Source: Caryophanales bacterium
GTDB lineage: Bacteria; Bacillota; Bacilli; Bacillales; Amphibacillaceae
Direction: 5' to 3'
Assembly (NCBI GenBank): GCA_026168805.1
Contig: JAPFDS010000039.1
Coordinates: 1 to 62,958, forward strand
DNA length: 62,958 bases
Part shown: piece by piece, positions 17,302 to 26,734 of the stretch
Layout of the letters: the number at the start of each line of letters is the position of its first letter
Numbering within the stretch: position 1 is the first letter of the stretch
Made by a program: the position numbers and the translations under genes
The notes under the pieces: model-generated
Seen by the model: the letters and a program-made list of their open reading frames with translations, nothing else
The model's database searches: none
Told to the model about the DNA's origin: nothing

Positions 17302-19143
17302 ATGAAAAAAGTAGGCTTTTTCCGTTCGATTCAATTGAAGTTTATTGTGATTTATATTTTGTTGTTGCTTGTTGCTGTCCAGTTAATAGGTTCCTATTTT
17401 GCTCGAGCATTGGAAGAAGATTTAACAGAGTCGTTTAAGGAATCTGTGAACGATCGGGTAGACTTGCTTTCCTATAATTTAGAGAATGCTTTTAATAAAG
17501 AGCGGTCTGAAGATGGAAGCGACCCATCATTAGAATCAGAAGTACAAGAAATTATTAGCGAAATTAATACGGAAACATTTACAAACCTACTCGTCATTAA
17601 TAGTCAAAGTCGTGTGATTGGGACGAATGATTTCCAAAACTACGAAATTGTAGGGAAAAAGATTGTAGAGGAAATCGTTCAAAATGCCCTTTTATTTGGC
17701 TCGCCCATGGAAAATGTCTTGTATGATTATAAAACGGACAACCAAGTGTTTGTAAAAGTAGAGCCGATATTTGACGAAAGTGAAAATGTAGCAGGTGTAG
17801 TGTATGTTGTCTCCTCTTTAGAAGGTGTACATCGCCAACTACAAAATATTAACGATATATTTTTGAAAGGGTCCATATTGGCGATTACTGTTTCTGCATT
17901 AATAGGAATTCTTGTTGCAAGAACCATTACGAAGCCGATTATTGAAATGAGACGACAAGCGCAAACAATGGCCAGAGGCGATTTCTCTCAAAAAGTAAAT
18001 GTGTATGGAACAGATGAGATCAGTCATCTCGCTGAAACCTTTAATGATTTAAATGACCGATTAAAACACTCTATTGCTTCAACAGAAAAAGAACAGCGTA
18101 AACTTTCTTCTGTGTTAGCGAATATGACAGAGGGTGTTATTGCAACAGATATGGAAGGTAAAATAACGTTAATGAATGATGCGGCAGGAAAATTGCTCAA
18201 TCGAAATCCCAATACATTAATGGGGAATTTTTTATTAGATACACTCGAAGTAAGTGATCGCATTGTTCACATTTCAGAACTACAAGAAAGTGGTTCACTC
18301 ATGATTGATTTAAGTGATGAAAATACGATTTTCCTCGTTCGTGCGGCATTTTCGAGTATTTTTGATGAATATGATCAAATTACCGGTTTCATCACTGTGT
18401 TGACAGATGTGACTGAGCAAGAAAAAGTCGAACAAGAACGTAGAGAGTTTGTATCGAATGTATCCCATGAATTAAGGACGCCACTAACGACTATGCGTAG
18501 TTATTTAGAAGCATTAGCCGATGGGGCATGGGAAGATCAAGAGCTTGCTCCTAAGTTTTTAAAAGTAACACAAAATGAAACAGAACGCATGATCCGTTTA
18601 GTGAGTGATTTATTCCAGTTATCACGTATGGATTATAAAGAAGATGCACTCTATCGTAAACGAACAGAATTCATCTCATTTTTCAACCGGGTCATTGATC
18701 GATTTGAGCTGAATCTTACATCCGAAATCACCTTACAAAGAGAATTGTCAGAAGGACCTTACTATGTATGGTTAGATGAGGATAAAATGACACAGATTTT
18801 AGATAACATTATTTCCAATGCGATAAAATATTCACCTGAGGGTGGAACAATTATTTGTCGCGTGAGTATGTATGACATTAACAATCAACAAATTTTAATT
18901 GAAATAGAAGACGAAGGTATTGGAATACCGTATGAAACGAAGGATAAAATTTTCGATCGTTTTTATCGTGCAGATAAAGCACGAACACGCCGTTTAGGAG
19001 GATCTGGTTTAGGATTAGCAATCACAAAAGAATTGGTGGAAGCACACTACGGAAAAATCTGGGTGGAAAGTATTGAAGGCAAAGGAACAACATTCCTATT
19101 CACACTTCCGCTAATGAATCAGAAGCGGAGGAAACATGTATGA
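17302..19143 (+). CDS. walK: Sensor histidine kinase WalK (YycG)
   Basis: A 613-residue membrane kinase. It has transmembrane helices near 11-31 and 184-204 enclosing an extracellular Cache/PAS-type sensor. These are followed by a HAMP domain (about 205-257), a PAS domain (about 262-370), HisKA with SNVSHELRTPL (phospho-histidine near 389) and an ATPase with NAIKYSPEGG, DEGIGIP and GGSGLGLAI boxes. It phosphorylates WalR in response to wall status. The extracellular domain is acidic. The stop overlaps the ATG of walH. Confidence 0.97.
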   Translation: MKKVGFFRSIQLKFIVIYILLLLVAVQLIGSYFARALEEDLTESFKESVNDRVDLLSYNLENAFNKERSEDGSDPSLESEVQEIISEINTETFTNLLVINSQSRVIGTNDFQNYEIVGKKIVEEIVQNALLFGSPMENVLYDYKTDNQVFVKVEPIFDESENVAGVVYVVSSLEGVHRQLQNINDIFLKGSILAITVSALIGILVARTITKPIIEMRRQAQTMARGDFSQKVNVYGTDEISHLAETFNDLNDRLKHSIASTEKEQRKLSSVLANMTEGVIATDMEGKITLMNDAAGKLLNRNPNTLMGNFLLDTLEVSDRIVHISELQESGSLMIDLSDENTIFLVRAAFSSIFDEYDQITGFITVLTDVTEQEKVEQERREFVSNVSHELRTPLTTMRSYLEALADGAWEDQELAPKFLKVTQNETERMIRLVSDLFQLSRMDYKEDALYRKRTEFISFFNRVIDRFELNLTSEITLQRELSEGPYYVWLDEDKMTQILDNIISNAIKYSPEGGTIICRVSMYDINNQQILIEIEDEGIGIPYETKDKIFDRFYRADKARTRRLGGSGLGLAITKELVEAHYGKIWVESIEGKGTTFLFTLPLMNQKRRKHV

Positions 19144-20441
19144 AACTAGAGACATTTAAAACACTTTTACTCCTAGGTTTAATTGGACTTAGTTTAATTC
19201 TTACATTTAGTTTGTGGAGCTATCAGACAGATTACAGTGGTGCGCATAACACAGATCCTGCGTATATACCAGAGGCTGATGCCGGTGGTGAGGTACGGAC
19301 GAAACGAGATGTAATCGTACCGAACAAGGCTGTTTTCCATATTTCAAATGAGTATTTTGGTCTTAATCACCCAAGTCGACTAGTCAATATGTATGAAGAC
19401 ATGCAAGAATGGTCACTTACAGAATACGTAGAAAAAGAGGATAACCAATTCCATATAGAAGAACCATATATGGAAGTAGAATATCCTGAAGCTTTGCCAA
19501 TTGAAGCGGTTAAGAGTATATTTACACTTGCAGATGATATTGACCTACCAAATTGGAACTTCGAACGGATGTTTATCTCATTAGAGGAAGAACAAAGTGC
19601 CGTTACGCTTTACTTTTTATCCGTCGATGAAAGAAACTATATCCAGTTTAATGTATATGATCAAACAGCTTTCATGACAATGGAAGAACTTCTGAAAGAT
19701 AAAAAATTTCTAGAGACATATATGATATACAATGAAGAGAATACACCATTGCATATTCCAATGGACCCAGTAGAGTTACGCCACCAAACATTGACACTGG
19801 ATTTTATTGGTTCAAGGACCTTTGTGGATGCGTTGTTTCGAAATCCGTCTCTTGTTGTAACACCTAACTTCGGGGAGTCGTATTTTATCGATGGCCAACG
19901 GGATATGCGAGTCATCGATAATGGATTAGGGCTAGAATTTACCAATCCATTAGAGAATGGATCTGATCGGATGAGCTCATTGGACCTTATTGACAAAAGT
20001 TTGGAACATATTAATGACCATAAAGGATGGACAGCAGATTTTTATCTGTTTGATATAGATAAGACAGCCAATCGTATTGGATATCAAATGCATTATGAGG
20101 ATTATCCAGTGTTTGACGATTCGAATATTACTGTAATCGAACAGAAATGGAGAAACCAACGTCTGTACAAATACAATCGACCATTGTTTCGTTTAGTAAG
20201 TCCTCTTGGTGGTGAATTGATAGAACTTCCATCAGGAAATGATGTGATTTACTTTTTGGAAAAGACGGACAAATACCATGTAGAAAAAGTAAGTGACGTA
20301 AAGATTGGATATTATGTATCAGATATTGATGCACAGTCATACAGCATCACATTAGAGCCTTCCTGGTTTATGCTTTATAATGGGAAGTGGCAACGGATAC
20401 GTTTTGATGAGTTATCTGCATATAGTCAGGGAGGGATGTAG
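19140..20441 (+). CDS. walH: Two-component regulatory accessory protein WalH (YycH)
   Basis: A 433-residue protein with one N-terminal transmembrane helix (about 9-27) and a large extracytoplasmic domain. In B. subtilis WalH and WalI bind WalK through their membrane helices and restrain its kinase activity. In Staphylococcus aureus they act as activators. It is recognised by size, topology and its position between walK and walI. It overlaps walK by four bases and is followed by walI after 3 bases. Confidence 0.93.
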   Translation: MKLETFKTLLLLGLIGLSLILTFSLWSYQTDYSGAHNTDPAYIPEADAGGEVRTKRDVIVPNKAVFHISNEYFGLNHPSRLVNMYEDMQEWSLTEYVEKEDNQFHIEEPYMEVEYPEALPIEAVKSIFTLADDIDLPNWNFERMFISLEEEQSAVTLYFLSVDERNYIQFNVYDQTAFMTMEELLKDKKFLETYMIYNEENTPLHIPMDPVELRHQTLTLDFIGSRTFVDALFRNPSLVVTPNFGESYFIDGQRDMRVIDNGLGLEFTNPLENGSDRMSSLDLIDKSLEHINDHKGWTADFYLFDIDKTANRIGYQMHYEDYPVFDDSNITVIEQKWRNQRLYKYNRPLFRLVSPLGGELIELPSGNDVIYFLEKTDKYHVEKVSDVKIGYYVSDIDAQSYSITLEPSWFMLYNGKWQRIRFDELSAYSQGGM

Positions 20442-20444
20442 AGG

Positions 20445-21368
20445 ATGCAATGGAATCAAATAAAAAATGTGTTTATCCTCGTCTTTCTGTTATTAAATGT
20501 ATATTTACTGTATCAATTTAACGAAAAACGTGAATTAGCAGATGTCGACGTACTAGAACCTCGAGAATCAACGATTGAACATCAACTTGAATTAGAAGAT
20601 ATTGAGATAGGTGAATTACCTGAAGAAGAATTAAAAGAAACGTATTTATCCGTTGATCAACGAACCTTTACGAAAGAATTTGATGAATTGAGTGATACCG
20701 ACAGCCAAAAAATGCTGTTGATCAATGAGTCGTTTATCGTATCTTTGTTTGAAAAGACAATTCCAATTCGCGAAAGTGATTCAACAAGCGATATTGAAGA
20801 CCTATTCGAAGATGAAATTCCTTATGCAGAGGAGTATGAATTCTGGAATTGGAACAAAGATACAAACGTCATTATTTTTTTCCAGCAAAAGAAAGACCGT
20901 TCTGTTTACTTTAATCAAAATGGAGTTGTTCTCGTTTATTTAAATGATGATGATGAAGCGGTTTTTTATACACAAACGATGCTTGGGGAAACGGAGCAAA
21001 GACAAGAGGAAAAGTCACTGATTGAACCAATGACGGCTGTCGAAACATTATATAATGCGAATGAACTTAAATCAGGCGATGAAATAACGAATGTAGGAAT
21101 TGGCTTTCATACGCGTGTTCCACTAGAAGATGGTGAACAGATTTTTGTTCCTACATGGAAAGTTGTCGTAAATGAAGAGCGCAACTATTTTGTAAATGCA
21201 ATTGAAGGATTTGTTTTTGCGGGAGATGAGGTTGAGTTTTTAGAAGAAACCTTGGAGTTATATATTGAACGAATGGAAGACATAGAAGAAGAGGATGAAG
21301 AAGTCATGCAAACGTTTATCCTCGAACAATTACATGAGAAGATGGATAGAATCATTGGGGGAGAATAA
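20445..21368 (+). CDS. walI: Two-component regulatory accessory protein WalI (YycI)
   Basis: A 307-residue protein with the typical YycI N-terminus [25 protein letters not shown] (one membrane anchor) and a highly acidic extracytoplasmic domain related in fold to WalH. It ends in a strongly acidic tail ([10 protein letters not shown]). It is slightly longer than the roughly 280 residues usual for B. subtilis. It acts with WalH on WalK. It is tightly packed between walH and walJ. Confidence 0.92.
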   Translation: MQWNQIKNVFILVFLLLNVYLLYQFNEKRELADVDVLEPRESTIEHQLELEDIEIGELPEEELKETYLSVDQRTFTKEFDELSDTDSQKMLLINESFIVSLFEKTIPIRESDSTSDIEDLFEDEIPYAEEYEFWNWNKDTNVIIFFQQKKDRSVYFNQNGVVLVYLNDDDEAVFYTQTMLGETEQRQEEKSLIEPMTAVETLYNANELKSGDEITNVGIGFHTRVPLEDGEQIFVPTWKVVVNEERNYFVNAIEGFVFAGDEVEFLEETLELYIERMEDIEEEDEEVMQTFILEQLHEKMDRIIGGE

Positions 21369-21372
21369 ATGT

Positions 21373-22176
21373 ATGTCACTCGAATTTAGTGTACTTGCAT
21401 CAGGAAGTACAGGGAATGCCTTTTTTATACAATCCAAAGAACAACGATTACTTGTTGATGCTGGACTCAGTGGTAAACAAATGGATCTTCATTTTAAAGA
21501 AATTGGTGTGGACCCATCTACATTATCAGGTATTCTTGTCACCCATGAACATTCGGACCATATAAAGGGCGTTGGTATTTTTGCTCGTAAATATAACTTG
21601 CCCATTTATGCGAATGAAAAAACATGGAAAGCAATGGATGGTAAATTAGGGAAATTAACACCAGACCAAAAATTTCATTTTGCTACAGATTCTGTTCAAA
21701 CGTTTGGAGACATAGATGTAGAATCATTTCGTGTATCCCACGATGCGGCAGAGCCGATGTTTTTTGCTTTTCATAGTAACGATGCAAAGGTAGCTCTCGT
21801 AACAGATTTAGGGTATGTGTCTGAACGGATTAAAAAAATAGTCGAAGGAGCAGATGCTTATATATTTGAAGCAAATCACGATGTTGAGATGCTGCGAATG
21901 TCCCACTATCCATGGAGCGTGAAACAACGAATTCTTGGTGATTTAGGACACGTATCAAATATTGACAGTGGTCTTGCACTTGCAGATATAATTGGAAATG
22001 AAACAGAACGAATTTATTTAGCCCATTTAAGTCAAGATAACAATATGAAAGATATTGCCCGTATGACAGTGGATCAAGTTCTTCAGGAACGAGGCATTGA
22101 TGTGCCATTACTGGATACCGATCCACATCGAGCGACAACGTTATACGAAGTAGGTAAGATTGCAACATTTGATTAA
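21373..22176 (+). CDS. walJ: MBL-fold metallohydrolase WalJ (YycJ)
   Basis: A 267-residue metallo-beta-lactamase-fold protein with the metal motif [10 protein letters not shown], the DHD-type [10 protein letters not shown]-terminus and the late HLSQDNN segment. YycJ homologues have DNA exonuclease activity and influence mutation rate and cell division in some Firmicutes. The start is ATG 21373 ([15 protein letters not shown]) just after the walI stop. The frame is open further upstream inside walI but lacks conservation. Confidence 0.95.
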   Translation: MSLEFSVLASGSTGNAFFIQSKEQRLLVDAGLSGKQMDLHFKEIGVDPSTLSGILVTHEHSDHIKGVGIFARKYNLPIYANEKTWKAMDGKLGKLTPDQKFHFATDSVQTFGDIDVESFRVSHDAAEPMFFAFHSNDAKVALVTDLGYVSERIKKIVEGADAYIFEANHDVEMLRMSHYPWSVKQRILGDLGHVSNIDSGLALADIIGNETERIYLAHLSQDNNMKDIARMTVDQVLQERGIDVPLLDTDPHRATTLYEVGKIATFD

Positions 22177-22211
22177 TAGCGAATGTAGGTTGTAGGAAAG
22201 GGAGATGGTTT

Positions 22212-23462
22212 ATGGATAATGAAAAAGAAGTATACACCCCTCGTCCACATGTCAGACCACAACCGGAACCTCCAAGGCGAGGCAAAAGTTGGTTTCTTGC
22301 AATTGTTATTGGAGTAGTGATTGGAACCGTGATTGGACTGACGGTTGTTCCTTTGGTAACGGACTTTTTTGCAAAAGATGAATCAACCGAAACGACAGAT
22401 CCAGCTGAGGATGAAGAAAATACGTCTAAGGAAACAGAAATTGATGAAGAGACAGAACTTCCAACACAAGTAAATGTAGATGTTTCTACGCAAGTAACCG
22501 ACGTAGTCAATGATGTATCTTCAAGTGTTGTTGGTGTCACAAACGTCCAGCAATCATCTGATTTTTGGACGCAACAAGAAAACAGTGAGGCTGGCACAGG
22601 ATCCGGTGTGATTTATAAATCGGAAGGCGACCATGCCTATATTATCACAAACCACCACGTCATTGATGGTGCGGATGAGATTGACATTGTATTAACGGAC
22701 GAGACGACGATTGATGCAAAGCTGTTAGGTAGTGATATATATACGGATTTAGCCGTGTTACAAGTGGATGCGTCAGAAATTGATAAACCGATTGAAATAG
22801 GTTCTTCAGAAGGATTAAGAGTAGGAGAACCAGCAATCGCAATAGGTAACCCGCTAGGCCATATGTTTTCTGGATCCGTCACCGTAGGAGTAGTGAGTGG
22901 AACGAACCGAACAATTCCTGTAGACATTAATCAAGATGGCCGACCAGATTGGCAAGCAGAAGTGATTCAAACAGATGCCGCAATAAATCCAGGAAATAGT
23001 GGAGGTGCACTCATTAATGTCGAAGGTCATCTGATTGGTATTAATTCGATGAAAATTAATGAAGCATCTGTAGAGGGGATCGGTTTTGCGATTCCAATTG
23101 ATGCAGCATTGCCAATTGTTCATGAGTTGGAGGAAAGTGGAGAAGTTACGCGACCATACTTAGGTGTAGAAATGTATTCATTGGAAGACATTCCTAAAAT
23201 AGAGTGGGATCGCTCCCTTAACCTTCCTGAAGATATAGAGTCTGGAGTATATATTTGGAGTGTGGAACCATTATCACCTGCAGACAACAGTGGTTTGAAG
23301 CGATTAGACGTCATTGTTGAAATTGAAGGCGAAGAGGTTGAAAATTCCATTGATTTGCGGAAGATTCTTTATGAAGAATCCGAAATTGGCGATGAAGTAA
23401 CGGTAGTGTATTATCGCGAAGGTGAAAAGAAAGAAACGACTTTAACGTTAGGAACACAATAA
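22212..23462 (+). CDS. htrA: Membrane-anchored HtrA-type serine protease
   Basis: A 416-residue DegP/HtrA protease with a short cytoplasmic N-terminus, one transmembrane helix (about 29-50), an acidic linker, and a trypsin-like domain with the triad in TNHHVIDGA (His), YTDLAVL (Asp) and NPGNSGGAL (Ser). A single C-terminal PDZ domain (about 318-414) follows. It degrades or refolds damaged envelope proteins. Its position after walJ matches yyxA/htrC in Bacillus. The rlmH gene that normally follows is absent from the window. Confidence 0.95.
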   Translation: MDNEKEVYTPRPHVRPQPEPPRRGKSWFLAIVIGVVIGTVIGLTVVPLVTDFFAKDESTETTDPAEDEENTSKETEIDEETELPTQVNVDVSTQVTDVVNDVSSSVVGVTNVQQSSDFWTQQENSEAGTGSGVIYKSEGDHAYIITNHHVIDGADEIDIVLTDETTIDAKLLGSDIYTDLAVLQVDASEIDKPIEIGSSEGLRVGEPAIAIGNPLGHMFSGSVTVGVVSGTNRTIPVDINQDGRPDWQAEVIQTDAAINPGNSGGALINVEGHLIGINSMKINEASVEGIGFAIPIDAALPIVHELEESGEVTRPYLGVEMYSLEDIPKIEWDRSLNLPEDIESGVYIWSVEPLSPADNSGLKRLDVIVEIEGEEVENSIDLRKILYEESEIGDEVTVVYYREGEKKETTLTLGTQ

Positions 23463-23483
23463 ATCATACATGAAAGAAACGAG

Positions 23484-23625
23484 TTTAGGGCAAATCAAAA
23501 TTGTATCTCCAAAATATGAATAACACTGTAATTCAGCGTAGGAAATATATGTAAACTCCCACAAGAGAAAAGGGAAGCGACCGAGGATGCAGTGAAAAAG
23601 ATCCGTGAATCTGATTGTTGTTAAA
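23484..23625. repeat. Structured dispersed repeat, decayed copy 3
   Basis: The first half aligns with 8331-8430 and 26485-26580 (GTATCTCCAAAATA, GAATAACAC, GCGTAGGAAATATA). The CCCGCGGGAG block is mutated and the right arm is largely missing. It is a decaying copy. Confidence 0.65.
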
Positions 23626-23630
23626 TGTGC

Positions 23631-23664
23631 AAAAAGACTGTCTAAAAATTAGGCAGTCTTTTTG
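23631..23664 (+). terminator. Terminator after htrA
   Basis: AAAAAGACTGTCTAA pairs with TTAGGCAGTCTTTTT around a short loop and ends in a T run. It lies beyond the decayed repeat and just before tandem array 4. Confidence 0.8.
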
Positions 23665-23685
23665 TTTGCTGGAGTTGGGAGCGAT

Positions 23686-24050
23686 GCTCATGACGTCTGC
23701 ATCTGATTTAGGTGCGAGTAGAGGTCATGAGAACAGCGCTCATGACGTCTGCATCTGATTTAGGTGTGAGTAGAGGTCATGAGAACAGCGCTCATGACGT
23801 CTGCATCTGATTTAGGTGCGAGTAGAGGTCATGAGAACAGCGCTCATGACGTCTGCATCTGATTTAGGTGTGAGTAGAGGTCATGAGAACAGCGCTCATG
23901 ACGTCTGCATCTGATTTAGGTGTGAGTAGAGGTCATGAGAACAGCGCTCATGACGTCTGCATCTGATTTAGGTGTGAGTAGGGGTCATGAGAGCAGCGCT
24001 CATGACGTCTGCATCTGATTTAGGTGTGAGTAAAGGTCATGAGAACTGGA
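23686..24050. repeat. Tandem array 4: seven 52-bp units
   Basis: Units start GCTCATGACGTCTGCATCTG at 23686, 23738, 23790, 23842, 23894, 23946 and 23998, with only one to a few substitutions (GCGAG/GTGAG, a late AGGGG). Each unit contains CTCATGAC and GTCATGAG. Across unit junctions these form an 8-bp perfect hairpin with a 7-base AACAGCG loop. Unlike arrays 1-3, the 52-bp period breaks any reading frame, which argues against a coding function for the whole set. Confidence 0.92.
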
Positions 24051-24399
24051 CTCACGAGTTCTAAAATCACTTCCTGTGGGCTATCGAGGCTCATGCTATT
24101 GAGGTTACTAAAAAACATAGTGCTTTAATAAAATGAAAGAAAATTGGAATGAAATAAATCCAAACTGCTTATATTTCATTTCAATTTTCACGTTTTCAAT
24201 TTTTTCACGCTTTTTCTAAGCTTTTTTCTTCTCTAATAACTCACAATCCTTTAAACAAAGTCGACGAAATTTCAGTAATGATCTAGGATTGATTGCATCG
24301 CCTTCAGGTGCCATATACCAAAGTATTTAAATGACATATCGTATTTGGAGTGCTCTACCGCATCAACAAATGAATTTTAATGAGAGACATGATAACATA

Positions 24400-24576
24400 T
24401 TATCCACATTTCTATGCACAAACATAGTACTTACACACAAACTATACACAAAAAGGTCTCTTAATCCACAGTAAAATGTTTATGAATGAACTAAATTCAA
24501 TATATAGTGTTTACAAATAAATTTTTGTCAAAATAGCTACGAACACTTGTGCATATGTGGATAACTTTGTGGATAT
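24400..24576. promoter_or_regulatory. DnaA-box cluster
   Basis: Two perfect TTATCCACA boxes are present (24400-24408 on plus; 24556-24564 on minus). Six one-mismatch boxes (against TTATNCACA) accompany them. On plus they are at 24412, 24431, 24442 and 24462; on minus at 24548-24556 and 24568-24576. Five plus-strand boxes face three minus-strand boxes across an AT-rich 75-base middle (24471-24545). It sits in the gene-free stretch between htrA and an ABC transporter gene. In B. subtilis, as I recall, a DnaA-binding cluster is known near yydA (rlmH), the gene that normally follows htrA. Confidence 0.75.
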
Positions 24577-24698
24577 GTCAGTAAAAGCACTGTGAACATG
24601 TGAATAAAACTGAAAAGAACCTATATAGGCAAACCAATTGATATTTTTCTCAATTAGCCATATAATTCACGTTGACCACATGAAAAGGACGTGCAAAC

Positions 24699-26411
24699 AT
24701 GCTGCGACAATTTTTTTCTTATTATCGTCCACATAGACGACTGTTTATAGTGGATTTTACAAGTGCAATTATTGTAGCTATTTTAGAGTTAGCCTTTCCA
24801 GTTGCAGTCCAATGGTTTATTGATGACTTGCTTCCTGGAAACAACTGGGATTTAATTGTAAAAGTAAGCATTGGGCTCGGATTTATTTACTTGCTGAGTA
24901 CAGGCCTTACATATGTTGTTACTTATTATGGGCACAAGTTAGGAGTAAATATCGAAACCGACATGCGTGAAGATTTATTTAATCATGTACAAAAGCAATC
25001 ATTTCGGTTTTTTGATAATACAAAAACAGGCCATATTATGACACGTATTACGACAGATCTATTTGAAATTGGGGAACTTGCCCACCATGGACCCGAAGAT
25101 TTGTTTATTGCAGTCATGACTTTTGTCGGGGCATTTTGGATTATGCTCACGATAAACGTAAAACTCGCACTAATCATTTTAATTATGGTGCCAATCTTAA
25201 TCTTCTTTATTACGTACAGCAATATTAAAATGAGTGAAGCATGGAGACGGATGTATGCGAATGTCGGTGGGATCAACGCTCGTATTGAAGATGCTGTATC
25301 AGGTGTACGTGTAGTACAGTCGTTTACAAACGAACCATTTGAATTAAAGCATTTTAGAGAAAATAATGAAGCGTTTCGAACATCTAAGCTCATGGCTTAT
25401 CGTGTCATGGCTCTGGTAACTTCAAATATTTATTTCCTGACGAAGTTTATTACGTTAGTGATCCTCGTTGTCGGGGCATATTTAAGTTACCAAGGAGAGT
25501 TATTATTCGGGGAGTTAGTTGCATTTATTTTATTCGTGAACGTACTGATGCGACCGATTGAAAAAATTAGTGCATTGTTAGAACTGTATCCAAAAGGAAT
25601 GGCAGGCTTTAAACGATTCCAGGACTTGCTTAACGTGGATCCCGAAGTAGTCGATCGTAAAGACGCAGTAGATGTTCCATCGCTCGAAGGAAATATTTCA
25701 TTTAATGATGTAACATTCGGCTATGAACGAACACAATCACCAGTTCTTGAGGATATCGATTTCGATATCAAGTCTGGAGAAACAATCGCTTTTGTCGGGC
25801 CTTCTGGTGCTGGAAAGACAACAATCTGTTCGTTAATTCCACGTTTTTATGATGTACAACAAGGGGCAATCACAATCGATGGTATCGATATTCGTGATAT
25901 GAAGGCTCGATCACTCAGACACCATATTGGAATTGTACAGCAAGATGTGTTTCTATTCACAGGAACGCTACGTGATAATATTGCATATGGAAAGCTAGAT
26001 GCTACGAATGAGGAAATTGAAGAAGCAGCAAGACAAGCCCATATGGAAGAGTTTATTAAAGAATTACCTGATGGCTACGAAACAGAAGTTGGTGAACGAG
26101 GTCTCAAGTTATCTGGTGGACAAAAACAACGCATTGCTATTGCGCGTATGTTTTTGAAAAACCCATCTATTTTAATTTTAGATGAAGCAACATCCGCACT
26201 TGATACTGCGACAGAAACAATTATTCAAGAAGCATTGACAGAATTAGCGAAAGATCGAACAACATTAATTATTGCTCACCGATTAGCAACGATTAAAAAC
26301 GCAGACCGTATCATGGTTGTAACGAAAAATGGAATTGAAGAAGAAGGTTCTCATGACGAATTAATTGAAAAAGACGGTTTGTTTGCTCAATTGCATCATT
26401 TGCAAATGTAG
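24699..26411 (+). CDS. ABC exporter half-transporter (Sav1866/MsbA type)
   Basis: A 570-residue fused permease-ATPase with six transmembrane helices in the first 310 residues. The nucleotide-binding domain has Walker A GPSGAGKTT (about 367-375), the Q-loop VQQDVFL, signature LSGGQKQR (about 471) and Walker B ILILDEATSALD. It should act as a homodimer exporting lipids or drugs. It resembles Sav1866-like multidrug exporters; the substrate is unknown. The proposed start ATG 24699 lacks a strong ribosome binding site (AAAGGA about 10 bases upstream). It is monocistronic with a good terminator. Confidence 0.95.
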   Translation: MLRQFFSYYRPHRRLFIVDFTSAIIVAILELAFPVAVQWFIDDLLPGNNWDLIVKVSIGLGFIYLLSTGLTYVVTYYGHKLGVNIETDMREDLFNHVQKQSFRFFDNTKTGHIMTRITTDLFEIGELAHHGPEDLFIAVMTFVGAFWIMLTINVKLALIILIMVPILIFFITYSNIKMSEAWRRMYANVGGINARIEDAVSGVRVVQSFTNEPFELKHFRENNEAFRTSKLMAYRVMALVTSNIYFLTKFITLVILVVGAYLSYQGELLFGELVAFILFVNVLMRPIEKISALLELYPKGMAGFKRFQDLLNVDPEVVDRKDAVDVPSLEGNISFNDVTFGYERTQSPVLEDIDFDIKSGETIAFVGPSGAGKTTICSLIPRFYDVQQGAITIDGIDIRDMKARSLRHHIGIVQQDVFLFTGTLRDNIAYGKLDATNEEIEEAARQAHMEEFIKELPDGYETEVGERGLKLSGGQKQRIAIARMFLKNPSILILDEATSALDTATETIIQEALTELAKDRTTLIIAHRLATIKNADRIMVVTKNGIEEEGSHDELIEKDGLFAQLHHLQM

Positions 26412-26447
26412 AAAAAGCTAGAAAATGATTATTTCCTGGGAAATAAG

Positions 26448-26481
26448 AAGACACGTCCTTGAAAGTAAGGGCGTGTCTTTT
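26448..26481 (+). terminator. Terminator after the ABC exporter
   Basis: AAGACACGTCCTT (26448-26460), a 6-base loop, AAGGGCGTGTCTT (26467-26479) with one G-U pair, then T residues. Confidence 0.85.
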
Positions 26482-26484
26482 GTA

Positions 26485-26722
26485 TGCTACAAATCAAAGT
26501 TGTATCTCCCAAAATACGAATAACACTCTAATATAGCGTAGGAAATATACGGAGACTCCCGCGGGAGCAGAGGCATAGGCAAGACCCCGCAAGGCGATAG
26601 CCTGCGTAGGCTTGCCAGCCGCCCGCAGGAAAGCGAAGTATATTTCCGAAGCGAGTAATTCCGCTTGTTACATTAGAATGTCCGTATTTGAGTTAACTTT
26701 AATTTTACCCCAGCCTCTTTGT
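26485..26722. repeat. Structured dispersed repeat, copy 2
   Basis: It matches copy 1 (8331-8578) in the outer parts, including GGAAATATAC/GTATATTTCC and CTCCCGCGGGAG. The internal stem differs: GGCAAG (26578-26583) and CTTGCC (26611-26616) replace GATGAG and CTCATC. Pairing is kept although the sequence changed. It ends in CCCCAGCCTC, the complement of the GAGGCTGGG that opens copy 1, suggesting an ancestral outer stem. Confidence 0.8.
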
Positions 26723-26734
26723 ATTCTTCTACTA

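Noticed and set aside
21830-22597. 255-residue minus-strand frame across walJ and htrA
   Set aside because: Antisense shadow of two well-supported genes, without a ribosome binding site or recognisable domain.
24400-24600. Plasmid or integrated-element origin
   Set aside because: No rep, par or integrase gene nearby; the cluster fits a chromosomal DnaA-box cluster in a conserved position.
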